From contig QCFN01000009.1 of assembly GCA_003280245.1 (NCBI GenBank), positions 1 through 47,343 of the forward strand: a stretch of 47,343 nucleotides of DNA, read 5' to 3'. The notes under the pieces were generated by a model. It made no database searches. It saw nothing but the letters and a program-made list of their open reading frames with translations, and was not told the DNA's origin. How positions within the stretch are numbered: the first letter of the stretch is position 1; each line of letters begins with the position of its first letter. The position numbers and the translations under genes were made by a program. This DNA comes from Prochlorococcus sp. AG-363-J23 (GTDB lineage: Bacteria > Cyanobacteriota > Cyanobacteriia > PCC-6307 > Cyanobiaceae). This document shows, in pieces, positions 8,424 to 17,102 of this stretch.

Positions 8424-9596
8424 TTATATCCACTCAACTTTAGTACAACCTCTAGAAATCATTAAGGTTTTTGCTTCATTTAAATTTTTACATGCCTTTA
8501 GCTCAAGAACTGCTTGGATACCTTTTTTATGAAATTCTTTTTGTTTTTTGAATGCTTTCCCCATATCATTACCATCGTTATATGCAATTAGTATTTTTTC
8601 AGGGTTAACACGTGGTTCAGGATTTTGTGATTTGAGCTCACGAATATCATCTATAGAGAAACTAAATCCTACACCTCCAATATCATTAGTATTAGTTCTA
8701 AATTTGTCAACTAGTCCATCATATCTTCCCCCACTTGCTATTACTATTGGAGATGCTTCTCCCTTGCAGATTAGCTGAAAAACAATTCCATTATAGAGTT
8801 CAAAATGGGGCTGGAATGTTGGATCTAGTATAATCTTGACATTCAATTCTTGACTTAATCCGTTTATTTGGGTTAAAAGTCGTTCAAGATCTTCTATTAC
8901 TTTCTTTGCTCCGAAGAGTTCATTTAGAGAGTCTATTGATTTATTTGGAGTATTACGTGAGTCTAAAACTTTTTGTATAAACTTTACTTCTTCAGTATTT
9001 GATAATAAGAACTCAAGGTCAATATTATTAAATTCAATTAATGCTTTCCTAATGTTATCTTTTGTCTCTCTATCAAATTTTGAAATAACTAAGTCCATTA
9101 ATTTTGTATGACCTATTAAAAGGGTGGGTTCCGTCTCAGGCGATAAATCTAAAACTTCGAAAGCAGACAATAACAAAGAAACAAGTTCCATCTCTGCTTC
9201 AGTAGTTTCTTCTCCAATCATTTCAACACCACTTTTCAACTTTTCTTCTATAGAAAGACCGCCTTCAGCTGCTACTTTCCTTTCAAAAGTAGTGCCCTGT
9301 GCCCATAATCTTAAGGGCCTAGGCCTGTTTGCAAGTCTTGTACAAGCTGCACGAGTAATTGAAGCTGTCATTTCTGGCCTAAGTCCTAAAGGATCATCAG
9401 CAACAATTTTCACGATCTCTTTGCTCGAGATAGCCCCACCAGCGGTGAGGGTGTCTATGTGCTCAATTCTTGGCGGAGACACCTCTTCATAACCCCAAAG
9501 ACGGTATATCTCAGCTAAGCGCGAGCTTAGGCGCTGATTTTTTTCCACCTGCTGTGGATTTAAATCTCTAGCTCCCGCTGCTGGTTGCAGGGCCAT
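8424..9596 (-). CDS. hisZ: ATP phosphoribosyltransferase regulatory subunit HisZ
   Basis: HisRS-like regulatory partner of short-form HisG, which catalyses the first step of histidine biosynthesis. It has 390 aa. The class II aminoacyl-tRNA synthetase fold is visible: EVSPPRIEHIDTL, LRPEMTASITR (motif 2 region, about 72-82), LRLWAQGTTFERK, and ASGGRYDGL near residue 288. It lacks the anticodon-binding domain typical of HisRS, ending with a short Rossmann-like tail (KILIAYNDGNDMGKAFKKQ). It starts with MALQPAAGARDLNPQQ. Known family biology: HisZ is catalytically inactive as a synthetase. Main alternative is a second HisRS, but the length and context favour HisZ. Confidence 0.85.
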   Translation of the reverse strand: MALQPAAGARDLNPQQVEKNQRLSSRLAEIYRLWGYEEVSPPRIEHIDTLTAGGAISSKEIVKIVADDPLGLRPEMTASITRAACTRLANRPRPLRLWAQGTTFERKVAAEGGLSIEEKLKSGVEMIGEETTEAEMELVSLLLSAFEVLDLSPETEPTLLIGHTKLMDLVISKFDRETKDNIRKALIEFNNIDLEFLLSNTEEVKFIQKVLDSRNTPNKSIDSLNELFGAKKVIEDLERLLTQINGLSQELNVKIILDPTFQPHFELYNGIVFQLICKGEASPIVIASGGRYDGLVDKFRTNTNDIGGVGFSFSIDDIRELKSQNPEPRVNPEKILIAYNDGNDMGKAFKKQKEFHKKGIQAVLELKACKNLNEAKTLMISRGCTKVEWI

Positions 9597-9620
9597 CAGA
9601 ATTTCTTGTTAGTTGTTTCT

Positions 9621-10508
9621 CTAGGATCCTATGGAGTCAAGCTCTGGAGCGCCAAATTGATGGCCATTTAAGGGTACTGTTTTATTAAGTTCATTGATCA
9701 GTTCCTCCTCAATTCCTTTAGAGCAGGCAACAACTCTTCCGCTTCGTAAATTAAAAGACATGCCTTTATAGTCCTTAACTGAGCCACCTGCCATTTCGAC
9801 AAGACTTACACCAGCAGCAAGATCCCACGGTGATAATCCTCGTTCCCAGTATCCATCTAGTCTTCCGCATGCAATGAAGGCAAGGTCTACAGCCGCTGCA
9901 CCTCCTCGTCTTACTCCTCTGGTTTTATGGGTTAATCGACAAAACTCGGCATAATTATTGTCTAATCTGGTATGTCTATCGTAAGCGAATCCAGTTACTA
10001 ACAATGAGTCAATTAAACTGTTGGCAGTTGATACCTTAATTTGTTTATTATTGCAAAAAGTTCCTTTATTGGGATCGCACCAATAAACTTCGTTTAGAAA
10101 TGGAACTGAGACTGATCCTAATATAGGGATATCATTCCAGGTTAAACCAATTGAAGTAGCAAAGAATGGGTAGCCATGAGCAAAATTCGTAGTTCCATCA
10201 AGAGGGTCTACACACCAGACTAGATCACTATTATTGCCAATATCACCACTTTCTTCCGCTAATATTTTTATATCTGGAGTTTGGGATTTTAGATACTCAA
10301 TTATAAATTTCTCGCTAGAAATGTCTGCATTTGTAACAAGATCTCCTCTCGAGCTTTTGCTTGAAATTTCTCTAATTTGACCATAGTGGCCCATCAGAAT
10401 ATCTCCAGCTTGTTGTGCAGCATTTTTTGCTATTGTTGCTAAAGTGGATAATTCTTTATTTGATAATCCAGCTTTTGTAGAAGCATTAATGGAATTTCTG
10501 GATGACAT
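9621..10508 (-). CDS. Inositol monophosphatase family protein (SuhB/HisN-like)
   Basis: Mg-dependent phosphatase of the IMPase/FIG superfamily, 295 aa. Metal-binding motifs are present: LAEESGD (about 78-84), WCVDPLDGTTNFAHGYPF (about 92-109, the DPxDGT signature) and SPWDLAAG near residue 227. An N-terminal extension of about 20 polar residues precedes the first helix, so the true start could be slightly internal. It sits 24 bases upstream of hisZ on the same strand. The family hydrolyses inositol-1-phosphate, histidinol-phosphate or other sugar phosphates. The hisZ neighbour makes histidinol-phosphatase a possibility, but sequence alone does not settle the substrate. Confidence 0.87.
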   Translation of the reverse strand: MSSRNSINASTKAGLSNKELSTLATIAKNAAQQAGDILMGHYGQIREISSKSSRGDLVTNADISSEKFIIEYLKSQTPDIKILAEESGDIGNNSDLVWCVDPLDGTTNFAHGYPFFATSIGLTWNDIPILGSVSVPFLNEVYWCDPNKGTFCNNKQIKVSTANSLIDSLLVTGFAYDRHTRLDNNYAEFCRLTHKTRGVRRGGAAAVDLAFIACGRLDGYWERGLSPWDLAAGVSLVEMAGGSVKDYKGMSFNLRSGRVVACSKGIEEELINELNKTVPLNGHQFGAPELDSIGS

Positions 10509-10753
10509 TTAAGCCTGCTTTGATAAAATAAATATAATTTGGAAATAAGATATTGTCTATTAAGTAAAACCAAATGCAATGAATTAATTCTATTTATTGA
10601 TATCATTGACTTTATGATCTGTAAATCTAGCGTAGGCAAAGGTTTTGCAATGATTTTTAGAGATTTGAAAGTTATTGTTTAATATTTCTCTTTACAGTTG
10701 ACATATCATTGGTTTGTAAATCCTTGCAAGATTTGTATGAGCGGCTTATTTCC

Positions 10754-10762
10754 TGCTAGATT
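10754..10762 (+). promoter_or_regulatory. Possible extended -10 promoter for tRNA-Ser
   Basis: TGCTAGATT fits an extended -10 element (TGN followed by TAGATT). Initiation about 6-7 bases downstream, near 10769, would leave a short leader before the tRNA at 10783. No well-spaced -35 box is seen; TTGACA at 10698 and TTGCAA at 10724 are both too far upstream. Inference only. Confidence 0.3.
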
Positions 10763-10782
10763 CTATAAGCTCGAAAGTCTCT

Positions 10783-10869
10783 GGAGAGGTGGCCGAGTGG
10801 TTTAAGGCGCAGCACTGGAAATGCTGTATAGGGGCAACTCTATCGAGGGTTCGAATCCCTCCCTCTCCG
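10783..10869 (+). tRNA. tRNA-Ser (anticodon GGA)
   Basis: An 87-nt class II tRNA. The acceptor stem pairs GGAGAGG (10783-10789) with CCTCTCC (10862-10868), discriminator G at 10869. The anticodon stem CAGCA/TGCTG encloses loop CTGGAAA with anticodon GGA at 10817-10819. A long variable arm follows, typical of serine tRNA. The T arm is GAGGG-TTCGAAT-CCCTC. CCA is not encoded; the next bases are TTT. It reads UCC/UCU serine codons. It lies between the divergently oriented IMPase gene and the end of pstB, whose stop is 9 bases beyond the tRNA on the other strand. Confidence 0.97.
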
Positions 10870-10878
10870 TTTAAGATT

Positions 10879-11712
10879 TTATCCGAATTTACCTGAGATA
10901 TAGTCTTGTGTTGATTTCTGTGCAGGAGAGTTAAATATCTTTTGAGTGTTATTGAATTCAACTAGATATCCAACCTTACTTCCTCCTGTTTCTGAGCCTT
11001 CGGCATTAAAAAAGGCTGTCATATCACTTACTCGCACGGCTTGCTGCATATTATGAGTAACTATAATAATCGTAAAAGATTCTTTTAATTCATGAATTGT
11101 TTCTTCGATTTTTAATGTTGAAATAGGATCAAGTGCTGAACAAGGTTCGTCCATAAGAATAACCTCTGGTTGGATAGCAATTGTCCTAGCAATGCATAGC
11201 CTTTGTTGTTGACCACCTGATAAAGAATATCCACTTTCATTTAACTTGTCTTTACATTCATCCCATACGGCTGCCTTCTTAAGTGAGCTCTCTACTAGTT
11301 CATCCATATTCCCTGTATAGCCATTGATGCGAGCGCCGAATGCAATATTTTCATATATGCTTTTAGGAAAGGGGTTGGGTTGTTGGAAAACCATTCCAAT
11401 TCTTCTTCTAACCTCTACGGGATCTATAGATTTTTCATAGATATCAACACCATCAAAAACTAATCTGCCCTTAAGAGTACATCCTTCGATTAAGTCATTC
11501 ATTCGATTTATTGCTCTTAGTACAGTGGATTTTCCACAGCCAGATGGACCTATAAATGCGGTAACTTTTTCTTTAGGAATCTCACAGTAGATATTTCTAA
11601 CTGCAGTTTTATTCTTATAGCTGATCGTGACATTCTGGAGAGATATGCACGTTGGCTTAGATTCCCTTCTGTTGTTAGCATTTTGATTTTTTTTGGGAAA
11701 CTTTGATGACAT
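10879..11712 (-). CDS. pstB: Phosphate ABC transporter ATP-binding protein PstB
   Basis: ATPase of the high-affinity phosphate importer PstSCAB, 277 aa. Walker [10 protein letters not shown] at 55-63, the Q-loop with the PstB-typical [18 protein letters not shown] (about 109-126), signature LSGGQQQR at 164-171, Walker B VILMDEP at 184-190, and the H-loop in [10 protein letters not shown]. An N-terminal polar extension of about 20 residues precedes the core. It is the last gene of pstC-pstA-pstB and lies 52 bases downstream of pstA. No pstS or phoU is adjacent. The operon would be expected to respond to phosphate starvation. Confidence 0.96.
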   Translation of the reverse strand: MSSKFPKKNQNANNRRESKPTCISLQNVTISYKNKTAVRNIYCEIPKEKVTAFIGPSGCGKSTVLRAINRMNDLIEGCTLKGRLVFDGVDIYEKSIDPVEVRRRIGMVFQQPNPFPKSIYENIAFGARINGYTGNMDELVESSLKKAAVWDECKDKLNESGYSLSGGQQQRLCIARTIAIQPEVILMDEPCSALDPISTLKIEETIHELKESFTIIIVTHNMQQAVRVSDMTAFFNAEGSETGGSKVGYLVEFNNTQKIFNSPAQKSTQDYISGKFG

Positions 11713-11764
11713 ATTTAAGGATAAGTAAGAAATAAATACAATATTAGATAGTTTTAATTTATTA

Positions 11765-12658
11765 TCATGATTTTCGTGCCCAGAGTTTTGTAATTATATT
11801 CATAATTAAAATAATAGAAACTAGAATAAGAGATGCAGCCCACGCTAATTGATTTTGAGCTTCATATGGCTCTAGTGCAAAATTATATATTAAAACTGAT
11901 AATGATGCTATTGGTTCAAGAATAGATGTTGGAGCTTCAAACCAGTAAAAAGAGAAAAGTGCTGTAAAAATAAGTGGAGCAGTTTCTCCTGCTGCTCTAG
12001 CTATTGCTAGTATTATTCCTGTTGTTATTGGTTTAATTGCAGCTGGTAAAGTTACTTGGGTAATGGTTAGAAATTTTGATGCTCCAACACTTAGGGCCCC
12101 TTTTCTTAAGTCATCAGAAACAAGTTTCAATCCTTCATCTGTTGTTTTAATTACAGTAGGTAGCATGAGAATAGACAAGGAAATGCCTCCAGCTAAAGCA
12201 CTATAAGTACTATTGAAAATTATTTTTGTGGATACAATAATGCCATATATAAATACACCAGCGATAATTGAAGGAACTCCAGATAACACATTTGTCCCAA
12301 ATCTTATGAATGAGGCAAATTTACCATTTCTCGCATATTCCGCTAAGTAAATTCCACCGCCAACACCTATAGGGACGGCAATAGAAGAGGCTATCAGAGT
12401 TATAATTATAGTTCCCTGAAGAGCATTGCCAATTCCACCTGCATTTAAAAGATCGTCTCCTGGTGGTTCTGGAAGATTTGATAGTAATGAAAGATTTATT
12501 TGAGTTGCACCTTTAATAAACACATATGAAAGTAATAGGATTAGTGGCAATATAGATAAGATGGTAAAAACCACTGAAATGAACGTGAATAAACTGTTGT
12601 AAATATTTCTCTTAAGACTGGCTTTGTATTTAAGTCTAGAGTTATTGTTGAAAGTCAT
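11765..12658 (-). CDS. pstA: Phosphate ABC transporter permease PstA
   Basis: Inner-membrane permease, 297 aa, with about six transmembrane helices. The family block [20 protein letters not shown] and the downstream [18 protein letters not shown] are typical of PstA. The EAA-like loop reads [24 protein letters not shown], followed by the conserved [18 protein letters not shown]. It follows pstC with only two bases between, so the two are surely cotranscribed and probably translationally coupled. It forms the phosphate channel with PstC. Confidence 0.95.
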   Translation of the reverse strand: MTFNNNSRLKYKASLKRNIYNSLFTFISVVFTILSILPLILLLSYVFIKGATQINLSLLSNLPEPPGDDLLNAGGIGNALQGTIIITLIASSIAVPIGVGGGIYLAEYARNGKFASFIRFGTNVLSGVPSIIAGVFIYGIIVSTKIIFNSTYSALAGGISLSILMLPTVIKTTDEGLKLVSDDLRKGALSVGASKFLTITQVTLPAAIKPITTGIILAIARAAGETAPLIFTALFSFYWFEAPTSILEPIASLSVLIYNFALEPYEAQNQLAWAASLILVSIILIMNIITKLWARKS

Positions 12659-12660
12659 AA

Positions 12661-13638
12661 TTAGTATTTAAGACTTAGTCGCTTAACTAGCCAATTTGCT
12701 GCTAAGTTGACTGTGAGTGTTATTATCATCAGTATAAATGAAGCGTACATTAGAGAAGAAACTTGATTGCCATCTGCTTCTCCAAATTGATTAGCAAGCA
12801 TAGAGGATATGGTGTAACCGGGAGAGAATAAGGACAAGCTAAAGTTATTAGAGTTGCCTATAATCATAGTTACTGCCATTGTCTCTCCTAAAGCTCTACC
12901 TAATGCTAGTAGTATGCCTCCAGTTATTCCAGATATAGCAGCTGGTAGTATTATATTAATTATGGTTGTTGATCTAGTTGCACCAACGCCATAAGCAGCT
13001 TGTCTTAGTCTAAATGGAACTTGATTAAGTGAGTCTCTTGATATTGCAGTGATGATTGGTAAAATCATTATGGAAAGGATCAAAATTGCAGGTGCTATGC
13101 CTGCACCAATTGGTTCGGATGAGAAGAAAAATATCCATCCAAGCTTTTTATGAATAAGAGCAAATAAAGGTCTAAGAAATGGTTCCATAACAAAAATTGC
13201 CCACAACCCAAGGATTACAGATGGTATTGCTGCCAATAATTCAACCAATACGCTAATAATTTCTCTTAATTTTCTTGGTAAAATATCTTCGGTAATAAAA
13301 ATTGCTGTACCAATTCCGAGTGGAACTGCAATTGCCAATGAAAATATTGAAGTTATGATTGTGCCATATATAGCTGCAAAAGCTCCATACTCATCCGTAA
13401 TTGGATTCCAATTTGATGTTGTTAAAAACTTTAAGCCGTACCTAGACATTGATTCTATTGATCCTATAAATACAACTACAAATATTGCTATAAGAAATAC
13501 TGCGACCATCGATGCCATTAGATATACAGCATCTTTGAAACCTGTATCAACAACTTTTTCAGAATGCGGACGCTGTCTTAATTTGTAGAGTGACTCAGGC
13601 AAATTGGGAGCCTTTGATTTAGGTATTTGATTTGACAT
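12661..13638 (-). CDS. pstC: Phosphate ABC transporter permease PstC
   Basis: Inner-membrane permease of the phosphate importer, 325 aa from ATG at 13638 (MSNQIPKSKAPNLPESL). The open frame runs further up to a TTG at 13680, but the ATG start is preceded by a purine-rich AGGG and gives a normal length. The first helix is near residues 35-60. Family blocks are FGAFAAIYGT-like (DEYGAFAAIYGTIITS), VELLAAIPSVILGLWAIF, LRQAAYGVGATRSTTIINIILPAA (EAA loop) and GRALGETMAVTMIIGN. It is first in the pst run and is divergent from dnaK; the shared region carries two ATTGCAAT palindromes. Confidence 0.94.
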   Translation of the reverse strand: MSNQIPKSKAPNLPESLYKLRQRPHSEKVVDTGFKDAVYLMASMVAVFLIAIFVVVFIGSIESMSRYGLKFLTTSNWNPITDEYGAFAAIYGTIITSIFSLAIAVPLGIGTAIFITEDILPRKLREIISVLVELLAAIPSVILGLWAIFVMEPFLRPLFALIHKKLGWIFFFSSEPIGAGIAPAILILSIMILPIITAISRDSLNQVPFRLRQAAYGVGATRSTTIINIILPAAISGITGGILLALGRALGETMAVTMIIGNSNNFSLSLFSPGYTISSMLANQFGEADGNQVSSLMYASFILMIITLTVNLAANWLVKRLSLKY

Positions 13639-13690
13639 TATATGTTTTTTCCCTAAAAGAGGATTAAGGGTTCCTTTCAACTATCAGGAT

Positions 13691-13712
13691 ATTGCAATAT
13701 ACAAATTGCAAT
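13691..13712. promoter_or_regulatory. Two ATTGCAAT palindromes between pstC and dnaK
   Basis: ATTGCAAT occurs at 13691-13698 and again at 13705-13712, a centre-to-centre distance of 14 bp. Each is a perfect palindrome, and the first is embedded in the longer palindrome ATATTGCAATAT (13690-13701 region). They lie in the short divergent gap between the pstC and dnaK starts, where both promoters must sit. They could be operator sites, but AT-rich DNA produces such words by chance fairly often. Confidence 0.35.
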
Positions 13713-13744
13713 CGCAGTTACGATGGAGGTTCACAAAAAACAGT

Positions 13745-15754
13745 ATGGGGCGAATCGTAGGTATTGACTTGGGTACTACCAACTCTGTAGTTGGTGTTCT
13801 TGAGGCTGGCAGGCCTCAGGTAATAGCTAATGCAGAGGGAACAAGAACTACGCCGTCGGTAGTTGGATATACCAAAGACTCTGATTTGGTTGTTGGTCAG
13901 CTGGCCCGTCGGCAGTTAGTCCTTAGTCCTAGAAATACATTCTCAAACCTTAAGCGTTTTGTAGGAAGAAGCTGGGAAGAGCTAGATGATGCAAGTCTTT
14001 CTGTGCCATATACAGTTCGTTCCAATTCACAAGGAAATATTCGCATCCCATGTCCAATCACAGAACGCGAGTATGCACCAGAAGAACTAGTTGCTTCAAT
14101 TGTTAGGAAGCTGGTAGATGATGCAGAGACTTACCTAGGGGAACCTGTAGAAGCTGCAGTTATTACTGTTCCTGCGTATTTTAATGACTCTCAACGGCAA
14201 GCGACTCGAGATGCAGGCCGTTTAGCAGGCATTTCCGTTGAGCGAATATTAAATGAGCCTACTGCAGCAGCTTTGGCTTATGGTTTTGATCGAAGTGCAG
14301 CTCGACGTGTACTGGTATTTGATTTGGGAGGAGGAACTTTTGATGTTTCATTAATGCGAGTATCTAATGGAGTTTTTGATGTAAAAGCAACTAGTGGTGA
14401 TACTCAGTTAGGGGGTAACGATTTTGATTTAAGAATTGTTGATTGGCTTTCTGAAAATTTTAAGAAGGAGCATGGTCTAGATCTTCGTCGTGATCGACAA
14501 GCACTTCAGCGCTTAACTGAATCTGCGGAAAAAGCTAAGCAAGAACTTTCAGGGGTGCAATCAACACAGATATCACTACCTTTTATTGCAACTGGCCCAA
14601 ATGGACCATTGCATATTGAAACTACAATTAGTCGAAATACATTTGAAAATCTTTGTCCTGATTTGATAGATCGACTGCTAGTTCCTGTTCAAACAGCAAT
14701 TACTGATTCAGGATGGAATCCAGATCAAATTGATGAAGTTGTTCTAGTTGGAGGTAGTACCAGAATGCCTATGGTTCAACAATTAGTTAAGACAATAGTT
14801 CCACCACCGCCTTGTCAGTCAGTTAATCCCGATGAAGTAGTTGCAATAGGTGCAGCAGTTCAGGCAGGAATTCTTACTGGTGAATTACGAGATTTAATGC
14901 TTAATGACGTAACACCTCTTTCCCTAGGGTTGGAAACTGTAGGAGGTCTGATGAAGGTTTTAATACCTAGAAATACTCCAATTCCTGTTAGACAATCCGA
15001 TGTATTTAGCACATCTGAACCGAATCAATCTTCAGTTGATATTCATGTATGGCAAGGGGAAAGACAACTTGCATCAGATAACAAATCGTTGGGTAGATTT
15101 CGCCTATCTGGCATACCCCCTGCACCAAGAGGTGTTCCTCAAGTACAAGTGGCTTTTGATATCGATTCAAATGGAATGCTTGAAGTAAGTGCAACTGATA
15201 GAACTACAGGTCGGAAGCAATCTGTAAGCATTCATGGAGGCTCAAATCTCAACGAAGAAGAGCTAAATTCGATTTTGGCTGAGGCTGAAGCTAAGGCAGG
15301 TGAAGACCGTAAAAAACGAGCTTCTATAGATAGGCGTAATAATGCATTGACTCTTATTGCGCAGGCTGAGAGAAGATTGAGGGATGCTTCCTTGGAGTTA
15401 GGGCCTTATGGTGCTGAGCGACAACAGCGTTCAGTTGAATTAGCTTTGAGAGAAGTTCAAGATAATTTAGAACAAAATGATTTACAAGAATTGGAACTTT
15501 CAGTCTCTGCATTACAAGAAGCATTATTTGGTTTAAATAGAAAGTTGTCGGTTGAAAGAAAGATTGATTCCAATCCTCTACAAGGAATTAAGAACACTTT
15601 TGGCTCTTTAAAGGACGAGCTGTTCTCAGATGATTATTGGGATGATGATCCATGGGATGTACCAGATAGATCAGCAAATGAACGAGGAAGATATGAGCGA
15701 GGTCGTTATAGCAGAGGAAATCAAGATCCTTGGGATGATGACTTCTACCGTTAA
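13745..15754 (+). CDS. dnaK: Hsp70 chaperone DnaK (cyanobacterial paralogue)
   Basis: ATP-dependent chaperone, 669 aa from ATG at 13745 (MGRIVGIDLGTTNSVVGVLE). The frame extends up to TTG at 13706, but the family starts at MGR/MGK. A GGAGGT lies 14 bases before the ATG, a long spacing. Hsp70 signatures: IDLGTTNS, VFDLGGGTFDVSLMRV (about 194-209) and VVLVGGSTRMPMVQQLV (about 331-347). The substrate-binding domain has DVTPLSLGLETVGG. The helical lid ends in a tail of about 50 residues, rich in Asp, Trp, Arg and Tyr, with two DPWD words and ERGRYERGRYSRG repeats, in place of a DnaK2-like end. Cyanobacteria have several DnaKs; this one looks DnaK1- or DnaK3-like. dnaJ overlaps its end. Confidence 0.93.
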   Translation: MGRIVGIDLGTTNSVVGVLEAGRPQVIANAEGTRTTPSVVGYTKDSDLVVGQLARRQLVLSPRNTFSNLKRFVGRSWEELDDASLSVPYTVRSNSQGNIRIPCPITEREYAPEELVASIVRKLVDDAETYLGEPVEAAVITVPAYFNDSQRQATRDAGRLAGISVERILNEPTAAALAYGFDRSAARRVLVFDLGGGTFDVSLMRVSNGVFDVKATSGDTQLGGNDFDLRIVDWLSENFKKEHGLDLRRDRQALQRLTESAEKAKQELSGVQSTQISLPFIATGPNGPLHIETTISRNTFENLCPDLIDRLLVPVQTAITDSGWNPDQIDEVVLVGGSTRMPMVQQLVKTIVPPPPCQSVNPDEVVAIGAAVQAGILTGELRDLMLNDVTPLSLGLETVGGLMKVLIPRNTPIPVRQSDVFSTSEPNQSSVDIHVWQGERQLASDNKSLGRFRLSGIPPAPRGVPQVQVAFDIDSNGMLEVSATDRTTGRKQSVSIHGGSNLNEEELNSILAEAEAKAGEDRKKRASIDRRNNALTLIAQAERRLRDASLELGPYGAERQQRSVELALREVQDNLEQNDLQELELSVSALQEALFGLNRKLSVERKIDSNPLQGIKNTFGSLKDELFSDDYWDDDPWDVPDRSANERGRYERGRYSRGNQDPWDDDFYR

Positions 15755-16649
15755 ACCAGATTATTGGTCACTTTTGGGTGTTTCTCCTGATTGTGATGCA
15801 AACCAACTGAAAATAGCCTTTCGAAGAGAAGCTCGCAAATGGCATCCGGATTTAAATGGTAATGATCTAAATGCTGAAGAAAGATTTAAATTGATAAATG
15901 AAGCTTATGCAGTTTTAAGTGATCCAAGGAAAAGAACTTTGTGGGAAAGATCTCAAACAATACCAACTAATCAAGATCCTTTCTCCTTTGGTTTTCCAGA
16001 ATTCAGTCATTATTTAGATGTCGTTTTAGGCATTGAAAATTTAGAGAATGAAAATCTGGAGAGTAAAAAAGATTTTTATGAATATGAGGGAACTAGTTCT
16101 ACCTGGCCTAGATCTACTTCTATTCCTCAACAGTCATCTCCAGTACCAGTTTATGAAGATATGGAAACTATTATTGAGTTAACTCCAGAACAAGCGTTGG
16201 AAGGTTCAGTAGTAGAACTTGAACTTCCTGATGGAATAGTTGTTGAGGTAGATACACCACCTCTGTGTGGTGATGGTTGGAGATTAAGACTTCCTGGAGT
16301 TGCCAAAGGAGGATCTGATCATTTTTTGCAAGTTAGGGTTCAGACAGAGGATGGACTAAGGATTGATGGATTGAGAGTTTTGTACAAGCTTGAGTTGTTC
16401 CCTCCTGATGCAGTTTTAGGATGTTCAGTAGAAGTACCAACTCTTTCAGGACCGGTAATACTTCAAGTTCCTCCTGGGTCCTCTAGCGGCCGACTATTAC
16501 GATTGAGAGGACGTGGTTTAGAGCTTGATGAAAGACGAGGTGATCAGTTGGTCGAAATTGTTGTTGTAATTCCTGCAGACATTGGAGATGCTGAGATGGC
16601 GCTTTATCAGCGACTGCAAGAACTTTCATTAGAACCAGACTCAATTTGA
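15738..16649 (+). CDS. DnaJ/CbpA-type J-domain co-chaperone
   Basis: Hsp40 that stimulates the ATPase of DnaK; 303 aa. The J domain is at about 8-72 (DYWSLLGVSPDCDANQLKIA) with the HPD motif in KWHPDLNG. A linker of about 90 acidic and Ser/Pro-rich residues follows. The C-terminal domains I and II are recognisable (IIELTPEQALEGSVVELELP, LQVPPGSSSGRLLRLRGRG), without a cysteine zinc finger, so type II (CbpA-like). I chose ATG 15738; ATG 15735 in the same frame is equally possible. It overlaps dnaK by 17 bases, so this DnaJ is presumably made with, and acts with, that DnaK. Confidence 0.9.
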   Translation: MTSTVKPDYWSLLGVSPDCDANQLKIAFRREARKWHPDLNGNDLNAEERFKLINEAYAVLSDPRKRTLWERSQTIPTNQDPFSFGFPEFSHYLDVVLGIENLENENLESKKDFYEYEGTSSTWPRSTSIPQQSSPVPVYEDMETIIELTPEQALEGSVVELELPDGIVVEVDTPPLCGDGWRLRLPGVAKGGSDHFLQVRVQTEDGLRIDGLRVLYKLELFPPDAVLGCSVEVPTLSGPVILQVPPGSSSGRLLRLRGRGLELDERRGDQLVEIVVVIPADIGDAEMALYQRLQELSLEPDSI

Positions 16650-16699
16650 AAACAAATAATTTCTTATTTATGAGAGAATATTCCTTATTAATTAGCCTT

Positions 16700-17089
16700 A
16701 TGCGTGTTCACGTTCTTTTATTTAATTCTGGTGAGAATGAAGAAGGGATTCATTCTTTAGAGTTGGCAGGGAAAACAGTCGTTTTAATGTTTGAGAATCC
16801 GGATGATGCTTTCAGATATGGTGGATTGCTAGAGGCCCAGGATTTTCCATTGCCCAAAGTTGAAGAACTCGATCGCCAAGAAGTCGAAACCTTTTGTGAG
16901 GAAGCAGGCTATGAGGCCAGACTTGTAGAAGCAGGATTTTTGCCCACAAATGAGGAAGATCGACTTTTAATTTCTCCTCCTGAGACAAATTTGGACATTA
17001 CCAATTGGGATCAAGATGGTTCACAAACTGAGAGATCGCAAGTTGATGATGTAGATGAGATCCGCCGCCGACTTGAAGGATTACTTTAA
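16700..17089 (+). CDS. DUF3110 domain protein
   Basis: Conserved cyanobacterial protein of unknown function, 129 aa from ATG at 16700 (MRVHVLLFNSGENEEGIHSL). The frame is open back to about 16646, but the domain begins at MRVHVLLFN. The DUF3110 core covers about residues 1-80: VVLMFENPDDAFRYGGLLEA, then EVETFCEEAGYEARLVEAG. The C-terminal half is acidic and ends DEIRRRLEGLL, probably a helix. No signal peptide or membrane segment. It follows dnaJ by 50 bases on the same strand, so it may be part of the chaperone transcript. Confidence 0.8.
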   Translation: MRVHVLLFNSGENEEGIHSLELAGKTVVLMFENPDDAFRYGGLLEAQDFPLPKVEELDRQEVETFCEEAGYEARLVEAGFLPTNEEDRLLISPPETNLDITNWDQDGSQTERSQVDDVDEIRRRLEGLL

Positions 17090-17102
17090 CTTTTATTTTT
17101 TT

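Noticed and set aside
10614-10682. 22-codon plus-strand frame upstream of the tRNA
   Set aside because: No ribosome site and no similarity to any small protein that I know; length is at the chance level.
10746-10961. Minus-strand frame with GEGGIRTLDRVAP and CCALNHSATS across the tRNA
   Set aside because: It is the antisense translation of tRNA-Ser, a common false gene. It also overlaps the pstB end.
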